A stretch of DNA of 5,941 nucleotides from Bacteroidales bacterium (GCA_007130545.1 SLSG01000124.1:1-5941); one strand, 5' to 3'; positions 1 to 5,941 are shown, numbered from the stretch's first letter. Numbers and translations are program-made. Notes: generated from the sequence alone by a model not told the origin.

Positions 1-12
1 GGACATTCTGAT

Positions 13-927
13 ATGAAAATAGGGTTTATCGGACTTGGAAAAATGGGGCACAACATGGTTCACCGCCTGTTAATCAGTGGCCACCAGGTGGTTGTTTGGG
101 ATCGCTCAATCGAGGCCATCAAAGAGGTTGAAGAACTGGGTGCAGAAGGTGCAGATTCTCCCGAAGATATGGTTTCTAAATTACCTGAAAGAAAGGCCAT
201 TTGGCTGATGGTTCCAGCAGGCAGACCTGTGGATGAGAATCTGGAGGACTTGCTAAAGCTATTGGGAAAGGGCGATATTGTAATTGACGGAGGAAATTCT
301 TACTGGCGGGTAACCCAGCAACGTGCCGGAATTGCAGAGGAAAAGGGAGTTCATTTTGTGGATTGTGGCACCAGTGGCGGTGTATGGGGGCTTCAGAACG
401 GGTACTGCCTGATGTACGGAGGCAATGAAGAAGCGGCCACTTATATGGAGCCTGTTTTCAAATCGCTGGCGCCGGAAAACGGTTATGTATATTGCGGAAC
501 TTCCGGGACCGGGCATATGGTAAAAATGGTACACAATGGCATTGAATATGCAATGATGCAGTCTTATGCCGAAGGCTTGGAAATACTTGGAAAAGCGCCA
601 TACGATCTCAATCTGGCCAGGATAGCCGATGTGTGGCAGCATGGCAGCGTGATACGTTCATGGCTGCTTGAGCTGGTGGTGAATGTACTCAATGAGGATC
701 CAAAACTCGAAAGCCTGAAAGGGTATGTGCAGGACAGCGGAGGCGGACGATGGACGGTACAAACCGCCATGGATTTTAATGTTCCGGCCCATGTGATCAC
801 GGCATCACTCTTCACCCGTTTCCAGTCCCGCCAGGAGGATTCCTTCGCCATGAAAATGCTGGCTGCGCTCAGAAATCAATTTGGCGGGCACGCTGTGAAG
901 ACCAAGGAAATTTCAACCGATGAATAA
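13..927 (+). CDS. gnd: 6-phosphogluconate dehydrogenase, decarboxylating, short (~300 aa) type
   Basis: Cytosolic enzyme of the oxidative pentose phosphate pathway that oxidises and decarboxylates 6-phosphogluconate to ribulose-5-phosphate, CO2 and NAD(P)H. The 304-residue protein opens with a Rossmann fold: GLGKMG at residues 7-12, and the second strand ends in Asp30-Arg31. DGGNS (92-96) and GTSGGVWG (119-126) match the family's substrate-binding segments. KMVHNGIEY (171-179) carries the expected catalytic Lys171 and Glu178, spaced seven apart as in sheep enzyme Lys183/Glu190, plus His174-Asn175. The length fits the short bacterial form, not the ~470-residue form. Asp30, where NADP+ enzymes usually have Asn, suggests NAD+ preference (inference). 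The ATG at 13 is chosen because the Rossmann strand begins at once; the frame is open for the few bases upstream, so a slightly earlier start cannot be excluded. It overlaps zwf by 8 bp. Confidence 0.95.
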   Translation: MKIGFIGLGKMGHNMVHRLLISGHQVVVWDRSIEAIKEVEELGAEGADSPEDMVSKLPERKAIWLMVPAGRPVDENLEDLLKLLGKGDIVIDGGNSYWRVTQQRAGIAEEKGVHFVDCGTSGGVWGLQNGYCLMYGGNEEAATYMEPVFKSLAPENGYVYCGTSGTGHMVKMVHNGIEYAMMQSYAEGLEILGKAPYDLNLARIADVWQHGSVIRSWLLELVVNVLNEDPKLESLKGYVQDSGGGRWTVQTAMDFNVPAHVITASLFTRFQSRQEDSFAMKMLAALRNQFGGHAVKTKEISTDE

Positions 928-2449
928 CAAAAAGCCTGAAGACCTCATACTGGTAATTTTCGGAGCAACCGGTGATCTGGCCAGGCGAAAGCTCATCCCA
1001 TCACTTTTTGCGCTGGAAACATTAGACTTGTTGCCCGAAAAATTTGCCATCATTGGTACTGGTCGGACAAAGCTTGGTGATAAGGACTTCCGCAAGTCTA
1101 TGAAAAATGCTATTCAGGAATTTTCAAAAGAAAAAGACCTGAGCAGATTGGATGCATTTCTGGGCAAACTGTTTTACCAAACGGCAGATCCTGCAGTTAC
1201 TGAAGATTATCAAGCTTTTGGATTGTACCTGGAAACCTTATTCCAACAACTGGGTATCGAAAAAAACAACACAATTTTTTACCTTTCAACCCCACCCAGT
1301 CTTTATGACATCATTCCGAAAGGCCTTGCAATCGCCGGACTGAGTAAGGAAAATAAAGGCTGGAAGCGATTGATCATCGAAAAACCTTTTGGGTACGATC
1401 TTGCGAGCGCAAAAAAATTAAATGCCGGCTTGAAGAAAAACTGGCAAGAACACCAGCTATACAGAATTGACCATTATTTGGGAAAAGAAACCGTTCAAAA
1501 TGTCCTGGTTACACGGTTCTCAAATGGCATTTTTGAACCATTGTGGAACAGAAACTACATCCACCATGTGGAAATAACCTCTGCTGAGGTTTTTGGTGTG
1601 GGCAAGCGGGGCGGATACTATGAAGCCTCAGGTGCTTTGCGCGATATGGTTCAAAACCATTTGCTTCAATTGGTTGGCCTGATCGCCATGGAACCACCGG
1701 CCTCCGCTGATGCCGATGCAATCAGAAATGAATCCGTCAAGGTGCTTCAGTCGCTGCGGCCCATCAGTAAAAAGGAAGTGGGGAGTATGGCCATACGCGG
1801 ACAGTACCTCGGATCAAAGATGAAGGGTAAGCAAGTAAAAGGTTACCGTGAAGAAGTTGGCGTAGATCCGGCCTCCAAAACCGAAACCTTTGCAGCACTG
1901 AAGTTTTTTGTTGACAACTGGCGTTGGGGCGGTGTTCCCTTCTATATCCGAACCGGCAAACATCTTCCCACAAGGGTTACCGAAGCCGTGATTCATTTCA
2001 AGCCGACACCCCACCACCTGTTTGCCAGGAAAGGCTCTTGCGATAATTGTAACCAGTTAATCATTCGCATCCAACCCGATGAGGGCATGCTCATAAGATT
2101 TGCCATGAAAACACCCGGAGCTGGTTTTGATCTGGAAAATGTCAGCATGGACTTTCATTATTCCGATCTTTCGCATGACCGGATTCCCGGCGCCTATGAG
2201 CGCCTTTTGCTTGACTGTATGGCCGGTGACCCAACACTATATGCCAGGATTGATGCCGTATTGGCTGCCTGGAAATTTATTGCACCTATCCAGAGTGCAT
2301 GGAAAAACAATCCCAAAATTCCGGTTTACGGCTATCCGGCAGGCACTTGGGGCCCCGATGTAGCTGACAGGCTGATCGAGGAACCTGAATTGACCTGGAG
2401 GCATCCTTGTTCTGCACTGACAAGTGATGACAATTTCTGTACCCTATGA
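920..2449 (+). CDS. zwf: glucose-6-phosphate 1-dehydrogenase
   Basis: Cytosolic first enzyme of the oxidative pentose phosphate pathway; it oxidises glucose-6-phosphate to 6-phosphoglucono-delta-lactone while reducing NAD(P)+. The 509-residue protein is full length for the family. Visible motifs are the nucleotide-binding GATGDLARRKL (15-25), EKPFGYD starting at Glu154 with Lys155, the family signature RIDHYLGKE (182-190), and His247 in MVQNHLLQL. Asp184, His185, Lys155 and His247 sit at a constant +7 offset from Asp177, His178, Lys148 and His240 of the Leuconostoc mesenteroides enzyme, so the catalytic set is complete. Arg49 in GTGRT lies where that enzyme contacts the NADP+ 2'-phosphate with Arg46, so NADP+ use is likely, though dual specificity is possible. 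The ATG start lies inside the end of gnd and is preceded only by a weak AAGGA about 11 bases upstream. The stop overlaps the pgl start as ATGA, suggesting translational coupling. Confidence 0.97.
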   Translation: MNNKKPEDLILVIFGATGDLARRKLIPSLFALETLDLLPEKFAIIGTGRTKLGDKDFRKSMKNAIQEFSKEKDLSRLDAFLGKLFYQTADPAVTEDYQAFGLYLETLFQQLGIEKNNTIFYLSTPPSLYDIIPKGLAIAGLSKENKGWKRLIIEKPFGYDLASAKKLNAGLKKNWQEHQLYRIDHYLGKETVQNVLVTRFSNGIFEPLWNRNYIHHVEITSAEVFGVGKRGGYYEASGALRDMVQNHLLQLVGLIAMEPPASADADAIRNESVKVLQSLRPISKKEVGSMAIRGQYLGSKMKGKQVKGYREEVGVDPASKTETFAALKFFVDNWRWGGVPFYIRTGKHLPTRVTEAVIHFKPTPHHLFARKGSCDNCNQLIIRIQPDEGMLIRFAMKTPGAGFDLENVSMDFHYSDLSHDRIPGAYERLLLDCMAGDPTLYARIDAVLAAWKFIAPIQSAWKNNPKIPVYGYPAGTWGPDVADRLIEEPELTWRHPCSALTSDDNFCTL

Positions 2450-3207
2450 GCACACGATCTGTCCTTGTTTTCGCGTCAGCAGATGAATTGGCTGCATTCT
2501 TCACTGACAAGCTCATCAAAGCAATGGCCTCGCTGAAAGCCGGGCAATATTTCTCTCTGCTGCTGTCTGGTGGTTCAACGCCCAGGATGGTCTATGAATA
2601 CCTGTCCCGAAACCAGAACAGCATTCCATGGCAGCGCCTGCAATTGTTTTGGGGCGATGAACGTTGCGTGCCTCCCGATCAGGATGAGAGCAACTACAAA
2701 ATGGTAAAAAACAGCCTGCTCGATCATGTGCCCATCCCATCCGACAATATTTTCAGAATAAAGGGGGAGTCTGACCCTCAAACCGAAGCAGTACGCTATG
2801 CTGAAACCTTAAGCAACCAGGTGCCTTCAAAAAACGGATTGCCATGCTTTGACCTGGTCATGCTCGGATTGGGCGATGATGGCCATACAGCCTCTTTGTT
2901 TCCAAACGATACGAAAAACTTGTTCAGCGAGGGATTATTTGAAGTGGCTGCACACCCCGAATCAGGCCAGCGCAGGGTAACTGCAACGCTTCAGCTTATA
3001 AACAATGCCAGGACCATTGTATTTCTTGTAACAGGGAAATCCAAAGCCGGTATGCTCGCCCGGATCCTTGGGAAAAGCGGGGAAAATTACCCTGCACCAA
3101 TGTGGGAGAATTATCCCGCCGCATTGGTTGAGGCAAAAAATGGGGAAGTGATCTGGCTGGTCGACCAGGATGCGGCCCCAGGATACAAGGTCGGCTTGAC
3201 TATTTGA
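2446..3207 (+). CDS. pgl: 6-phosphogluconolactonase (DevB/SOL family)
   Basis: Cytosolic hydrolase that opens 6-phosphoglucono-delta-lactone to 6-phosphogluconate, linking the Zwf and Gnd steps. The 253-residue length is normal for the DevB/SOL type, which belongs to the glucosamine-6-phosphate isomerase-like fold; it is not the beta-propeller YbhE type. Phosphate-binding SGGSTP is at 41-46, WGDERCVP at 69-76 followed by ESNY (81-84), and GLGDDGHTAS at 141-150 with the presumed catalytic His147. These motifs also occur in NagB-like deaminases, but the overall sequence and the operon context favour lactonase. No Shine-Dalgarno sequence is visible; the start codon overlaps the zwf stop as ATGA, so translation probably depends on re-initiation. 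The 3' end overlaps the 3' end of the opposing TPR gene by 8 bp. Confidence 0.95.
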   Translation: MSTRSVLVFASADELAAFFTDKLIKAMASLKAGQYFSLLLSGGSTPRMVYEYLSRNQNSIPWQRLQLFWGDERCVPPDQDESNYKMVKNSLLDHVPIPSDNIFRIKGESDPQTEAVRYAETLSNQVPSKNGLPCFDLVMLGLGDDGHTASLFPNDTKNLFSEGLFEVAAHPESGQRRVTATLQLINNARTIVFLVTGKSKAGMLARILGKSGENYPAPMWENYPAALVEAKNGEVIWLVDQDAAPGYKVGLTI

Positions 3208-3823
3208 TCAGGCTGAGTCCTTCCAGGGCCGAGGGGTCGCCCGGGCTGTGCATCAACACCTTGTTGAACAGAATGCGGGCTTCCCGGGTCTTGCCCAGTT
3301 GGAATTTGATCCAGGCGAACAGCAGCAGGGAGTCGTAATCGAAGGGGTAGAGGTTGACCACCTTCTCCAGGTGGGTTTCAGCACGTTCAAATTGCCCCCG
3401 ATTGTAAAGGATCAGCCCCATGCGGTAGTTGGCCAGGGTGTTTTGGGAGTCTGTCTCCAGGATGCGTCGGTACTGCTCCGCCACCTCGTCCCAGCGCCCC
3501 ATGGCCGACAAAGGCAACACAAAACCAAAGCGGGCCTCGATGCCATAAGGCTTCAGGGTGATGGCCCGGCTGTAGAAATTCATGGATTCTTCCATAGACC
3601 CTGCCTGAAAATTCAACCAGCCGAGGCGAAGGTTGATCTCGTAAGAGTCTGACTGGTACACGCGGTTCAGGACCGCAGCAGCCTGGCGGTAATTGCCGAC
3701 GGCTTCCAGGGCATAGCTTTCCTCAAAGGCGCCAATAACGGCTTCCTGTCCCCGGGCGGGGAGGCCAACGGCCAGCAGGGCCATGGCGCATGCCATTACA
3801 ATTGTTTTTCTTAAAAACTCCAT
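3200..3823 (-). CDS. secreted tetratricopeptide-repeat (TPR) protein, function unknown
   Basis: A 207-residue protein with a typical signal peptide: Arg5-Lys6, a hydrophobic core at about 7-22, and a likely signal peptidase I site after Ala-Arg-Gly at 23-25. There is no lipobox cysteine, so it should be soluble in the periplasm. The mature part is almost entirely TPR helices, about five units at roughly 30-60, 62-92, 95-126, 129-160 and 163-195. The fourth is the most canonical (YRMGLILYNRGQFERAETHL, then a Pro at 160). TPRs bind proteins, so a scaffold or adaptor role is inferred; no catalytic motif is seen. The ATG at 3823 follows an unusually good AGGAGG, which supports this start. It overlaps the upstream barrel-protein gene by 13 bp and pgl, on the opposite strand, by 8 bp. 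The partner is plausibly the neighbouring outer-membrane protein, which has a similar TPR-like N-terminus. Confidence 0.88.
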   Translation of the reverse strand: MEFLRKTIVMACAMALLAVGLPARGQEAVIGAFEESYALEAVGNYRQAAAVLNRVYQSDSYEINLRLGWLNFQAGSMEESMNFYSRAITLKPYGIEARFGFVLPLSAMGRWDEVAEQYRRILETDSQNTLANYRMGLILYNRGQFERAETHLEKVVNLYPFDYDSLLLFAWIKFQLGKTREARILFNKVLMHSPGDPSALEGLSLIK

Positions 3824-5184
3824 GTGATCCCTCCTGTAAACGTTTGACCGGAATAGGTAAACGGGTTCTCCGGCTCCTCCCCGCCGGCCGGCATAAAGCG
3901 GCTGCGGTGGCGGGTCATATACCCGGCCACAAAGACCCCAAGGTCTGGCCAGGCCTCCAGCGTGGCCCGGAAACCAAGCTGCCGTGTAACCTCATCCATG
4001 GCGTTGTAAACCAGGGCACCGTCATACCGGATGAAATTGGACATATCCCCCAATCCCGCAGAAGCCTCCAGCCATAGCCGGGAAGTGGCCCGGACCCCCA
4101 GACGCTGCTGGAACACCAGCCGGTCGGCAGTTCCTCCGCCAGGCCCCTCTTCGTGCTGCAGGGAAACCACCGAGACAGAATAGAGGTGCTGGTTGCCCAG
4201 GGGGTAGACCGCAGCCAGCAGGTCACCCTGCCACTGCCTGCCGCTGTTGAGCCTGGCCGCGTGCCCCGAAAGTCCCAGGGTGAAATAGGTGAAATCCCTG
4301 TAAAGGGATAGGCTGCCTGTCACGTCGTTCATACTGGCAGCGGGTATGGCGACCACTTCTTGCATTCCAGGCACCTGTTCATTCGTTGCCGGCACCTGTT
4401 CATTCGTTGCCGGCAGTCTGATGTGCAGGTAATGGACCCCGGCCACCAACCTGAGGTCGGCCGCCAGGCGCCAAATGACAGAGAAATAGTATTGGTTCAG
4501 CTCGGAGCGCGACCTGGCGTTCAGGGATTCTATCCCGTCCGACAAAAAATATGCGAAATGCTCCTTTCGGATATGGGTGTAAGCATGGTAAACGGACAGG
4601 CTCCTTCCGGCGGGATGCAGCAGGCCCAGCTGCATGCCCCGGTGGGAGCGGGACAGGAACTGGCTGCCGTCAGCGGCTTCTGGGTCGACCGAAAAGCCGG
4701 ACAGGATGTGGTCGTTGTCCTGCGAGCCCATGTCAAAGGTCAGCAGGAGCCGCTGTATGGGCTTGCCGGGATAGATGCGCAACTCCTGCCTCCTGGATGC
4801 TGAAAACCTGTGGGCCAGGTGGCGGGCTTCGAAGTCGCGCCCGGCATATACCATGGAATAGTACAGGTATTCCAGCAGGCGTTCGTCCCCGGGCGTCTGT
4901 TCCCAGGCCTGCCGCAAATGCCGAACGGCACGGTGGTAATTCTGCCGGTTGTACCAGGCGATTCCAAGGCGGTAGCGCAAGAAATAGTAATCAATGCCCT
5001 GGCGCAGGGCCGCCTCTCCCAGCTCCGTCAGCCCACTCCAGTCTTCCTCCATAAGCAAGGCATGGGTCTGCCGGTCCACTTCCAGGGTATTCATTCCTGC
5101 CTGTGGACCGTTGCCCTGTTCGCGGCCGTATACCGGAAGCAAGAGCAAGGGCAGCAGCAGAATCAGGACGGTGATTTTGTACAT
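3811..5184 (-). CDS. TPR-containing outer-membrane beta-barrel protein, function unknown
   Basis: A 457-residue exported protein. Residues 1-20 form a signal peptide (Lys3, a Leu-rich core, likely cleavage after Val-Tyr-Gly) with no lipobox. Residues about 35-130 are helical and TPR-like; the clearest unit runs about 68-98 (YRLGIAWYNRQNYHRAVRHL, then a Pro). From about 143 to the end the sequence alternates polar and hydrophobic or aromatic residues in short strands such as GVHYLHIRL and DFTYFTLGLSG, and the last residue is Phe (TWSF), the usual outer-membrane barrel C-terminal signature. A TPR-plus-barrel layout resembles YaiO-like outer-membrane proteins, but I could not confirm that family from sequence alone. 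Residues 258-271 are a perfect duplication of PATNEQV in a likely loop. The gene overlaps the upstream M23 gene by 22 bp and the downstream TPR gene by 13 bp, so a shared transcript and a common envelope role are inferred. Confidence 0.8.
   Translation of the reverse strand: MYKITVLILLLPLLLLPVYGREQGNGPQAGMNTLEVDRQTHALLMEEDWSGLTELGEAALRQGIDYYFLRYRLGIAWYNRQNYHRAVRHLRQAWEQTPGDERLLEYLYYSMVYAGRDFEARHLAHRFSASRRQELRIYPGKPIQRLLLTFDMGSQDNDHILSGFSVDPEAADGSQFLSRSHRGMQLGLLHPAGRSLSVYHAYTHIRKEHFAYFLSDGIESLNARSRSELNQYYFSVIWRLAADLRLVAGVHYLHIRLPATNEQVPATNEQVPGMQEVVAIPAASMNDVTGSLSLYRDFTYFTLGLSGHAARLNSGRQWQGDLLAAVYPLGNQHLYSVSVVSLQHEEGPGGGTADRLVFQQRLGVRATSRLWLEASAGLGDMSNFIRYDGALVYNAMDEVTRQLGFRATLEAWPDLGVFVAGYMTRHRSRFMPAGGEEPENPFTYSGQTFTGGITWSF
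3830..3835 (-). promoter_or_regulatory. strong Shine-Dalgarno sequence of the small TPR gene
   Basis: On the - strand AGGAGG is followed by six bases (GATCAC) and the ATG at 3823. It lies inside the last codons of the upstream barrel-protein gene (Gly-Gly-Ile-Thr-Trp-Ser-Phe-stop). A consensus site with good spacing decides the start of the TPR gene. It stands out because none of the other four starts seen here has a convincing site. The Gly-Gly codons it uses could also make the match a coincidence of coding. Confidence 0.6.
4370..4415 (-). repeat. in-frame 21-bp tandem repeat, about 2.2 copies
   Basis: Two identical 21-bp units lie at 4370-4390 and 4391-4411, followed by the first four bases of a third. 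Read on the - strand they encode PATNEQV twice (residues 258-271 of the barrel protein). The unit is a multiple of three, so gain or loss of a copy keeps the frame. Perfect identity at the DNA level suggests a recent duplication. Confidence 0.95.
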
Positions 5185-5941
5185 AGCACTTCGGTGGTTT
5201 TGTCTTTGGTTCGTACGATGAACCCGGCCAGTCCGGAATTATCGACCTTCAGGTCCACTTCCACCAGCGGCCTGCGCCTGCCAAATATGCTGGTAAAGAC
5301 CTGTGAGCGGAGCACCAGCCTGGTGTCGGAGAAGTTGTCCCTGATGCTGTCGTAGCGGACGTGGTAATGGCCCTTCATATAACGGTAAAAGGGGGCAATA
5401 AAGTCTTGCAGGAACAGTCTTCCCGGCGGAAACACCCGGTTTGCCGGGAAGGTGTCGAAAAGCTCCAGTTTCCTGTAATTCCCCAGGGCGATCTTATAGG
5501 CCCCCAGGTAAAAATAATACAGAAGGTTGTCGCGCCGGCCCTCGAAATGTGTGAAGTACAGCATGCCTTCATCCCTGCGAAACCAGGCCTTGCAACGGGA
5601 TCGATCACATTCGATGAATTTGTTGAGCCAGGCATCCTGTTTGATCTCCCAGGTGGCCTCCGTGGGTTTGTCAGTGCCGGTTTTAAGATGAATTCTTTCC
5701 CCGGGGATGAACTGGAAGGCCTTTTTGAGGGCCGGGTGGACCTCGATATTGGCCACCCATTCCCCGGCCTCCGGCAGTGCCACGGTTTTCAGCACGGGAT
5801 GGCCCCCTTTCCGGCACATATAATGGCTGAAGGGGTAGTCTGTGGTCCGGGACCCGATGTAGGGGGTGCGCTGCACCTGAAAATGCAGGTGGGGATATGG
5901 GGAGTGGCCCGAGTTGCCGCAGCGGGCAAGGACGGTGCCCC
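5163..5941 (-). CDS. C-terminal part of an M23 (LytM-type) metallopeptidase with a long C-terminal region; 5' end outside the window
   Basis: Partial gene whose frame stays open to the window edge; 258 residues are visible. The first 22 or so (GTVLARCGNSGHSPYPHLHF, then QV) are the end of an M23 peptidase domain. They include the G-N-S-G turn and the HLH motif (codons 5891-5883), whose histidines in this family act at the zinc site that cleaves peptidoglycan cross-bridges. The zinc-binding His and Asp of the earlier motif would lie beyond base 5941. About 236 residues follow, beginning TPYIGSRTTDYPFSHY, rich in aromatic and charged residues, with no membrane segment or catalytic motif I recognise. 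From memory, similar tails follow M23 domains in Bacteroidota proteins annotated as urea transporter-M23 fusions; this is a guess needing the missing N-terminus. A GTG at 5876 is not the true start, because the conserved peptidase motif lies upstream in the same frame. The 3' end overlaps the barrel gene by 22 bp. Confidence 0.85.
   Translation of the reverse strand, partial: GTVLARCGNSGHSPYPHLHFQVQRTPYIGSRTTDYPFSHYMCRKGGHPVLKTVALPEAGEWVANIEVHPALKKAFQFIPGERIHLKTGTDKPTEATWEIKQDAWLNKFIECDRSRCKAWFRRDEGMLYFTHFEGRRDNLLYYFYLGAYKIALGNYRKLELFDTFPANRVFPPGRLFLQDFIAPFYRYMKGHYHVRYDSIRDNFSDTRLVLRSQVFTSIFGRRRPLVEVDLKVDNSGLAGFIVRTKDKTTEVLCTKSPS
5419..5451. repeat. 9-bp perfect inverted repeat inside the M23 gene
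   Basis: CTTCCCGGC at 5419-5427 pairs with GCCGGGAAG at 5443-5451 across a 15-base loop. It is wholly inside coding sequence (around Thr-Phe-Pro-Ala-Asn ... Pro-Pro-Gly-Arg-Leu-Phe). It is not followed by a T-run on either strand, so it is not a standard terminator. GC-rich coding sequence can produce this by chance. Confidence 0.4.

Larger units (their letters stand above)
13..3207 (+). other. gnd-zwf-pgl operon (oxidative pentose phosphate branch)
   Basis: Three same-strand genes with overlaps of 8 bp (gnd/zwf) and 4 bp (zwf/pgl) leave no room for internal promoters or terminators between them, so a single transcript is expected. Together they encode every enzyme from glucose-6-phosphate to ribulose-5-phosphate. 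The gene order does not follow the reaction order: the last enzyme comes first. The promoter must lie upstream of base 1, since only 12 bases precede gnd here, and no terminator is visible after pgl. Confidence 0.88.
3200..5941 (-). other. envelope operon: M23 protein, TPR-barrel protein, TPR protein
   Basis: Three same-strand genes with overlaps of 22 and 13 bp, hence probably one transcript entering from beyond the right edge. Products are a predicted peptidoglycan hydrolase domain, an exported protein with helical repeats and a probable outer-membrane barrel, and a secreted TPR protein. Two of the three carry clear signal peptides; the first cannot be judged because its N-terminus is missing. 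No promoter or terminator is visible in the window. Confidence 0.75.

Noticed and set aside
1..12. Promoter or ribosome site of gnd
   Set aside because: Only 12 bases precede the start; they contain no clear Shine-Dalgarno or promoter element and may themselves be coding or leader sequence.
3205..3260. Possible terminator after pgl (GGGC ... GCCC pairing)
   Set aside because: The stem is only about four base pairs and no T-run follows on either strand; the stretch is coding on the - strand.
3248..3652. 134-codon open frame on the + strand
   Set aside because: It lies wholly opposite the TPR gene, which has clear TPR periodicity, a signal peptide and a strong ribosome site; the + frame has none of these.
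3883..3892. 10-bp palindrome GCCGGCCGGC
   Set aside because: It is made by GC-rich Pro-Ala-Gly codons in the barrel gene, has no partner site and no regulatory context.
3811..5184. Firm assignment of the barrel protein to the YaiO family
   Set aside because: The TPR-plus-barrel layout is similar, but I could not see family-specific motifs, so the call is kept general.
4360..5355. Several long open frames on the + strand (4360-4803, 4551-5054, 4810-5355)
   Set aside because: They are antisense to the GC-rich barrel and M23 genes, where stop codons are rare. Their proteins are low in hydrophobic pattern or rich in Arg, Pro and Gly and show no family motifs, whereas the - strand frames have signal peptides and domains.
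5874..5876. GTG as the start of the M23-tail gene
   Set aside because: The same frame continues upstream to the window edge and encodes the conserved G-N-S-G and PHLHF motif of M23 peptidases, so the GTG is an internal Val codon.

Overview
The window is almost certainly chromosomal DNA from a Bacteroidota bacterium (Bacteroidetes; the exact order cannot be told). This rests on the style of the glucose-6-phosphate dehydrogenase and phosphogluconolactonase proteins, the general lack of Shine-Dalgarno sequences, and the neighbouring set of M23 peptidase, TPR and outer-membrane proteins. That placement is inference, because no rRNA or other phylogenetic marker is present. All six genes are packed without intergenic DNA.

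Left half, + strand (13-3207): a complete oxidative pentose phosphate operon in the order gnd, zwf, pgl, with gene overlaps of 8 and 4 bp. Zwf oxidises glucose-6-phosphate to 6-phosphogluconolactone, Pgl hydrolyses the lactone, and Gnd oxidatively decarboxylates 6-phosphogluconate to ribulose-5-phosphate. All three proteins look intact and keep their catalytic motifs. Gnd is the short (~300 aa) type and has an Asp at the end of the second Rossmann strand, which points towards NAD+. Zwf keeps an Arg where NADP+-binding enzymes contact the 2'-phosphate.

Right half, - strand (3200-5941): three envelope genes read from right to left, with overlaps of 22 and 13 bp. The first is cut by the window edge. 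Its visible start is the end of an M23 (LytM-type) peptidase domain with the HxH zinc motif, followed by about 236 residues of uncharacterised C-terminal region. Next comes a secreted protein with N-terminal TPR-like helices and a probable C-terminal outer-membrane beta-barrel, then a small secreted protein of about five TPR units. A periplasmic or outer-membrane module acting with a peptidoglycan hydrolase is the natural reading, but its function is unknown.

The two operons converge and overlap tail to tail by 8 bp, and base composition changes sharply there: roughly 35-60% GC in sampled lines on the left, 55-72% on the right. No RNA genes, mobile elements, CRISPR arrays or convincing terminators were seen. 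Promoters of both operons must lie outside the window. The metabolic half is ordinary; the envelope cluster is the only candidate for something poorly described.
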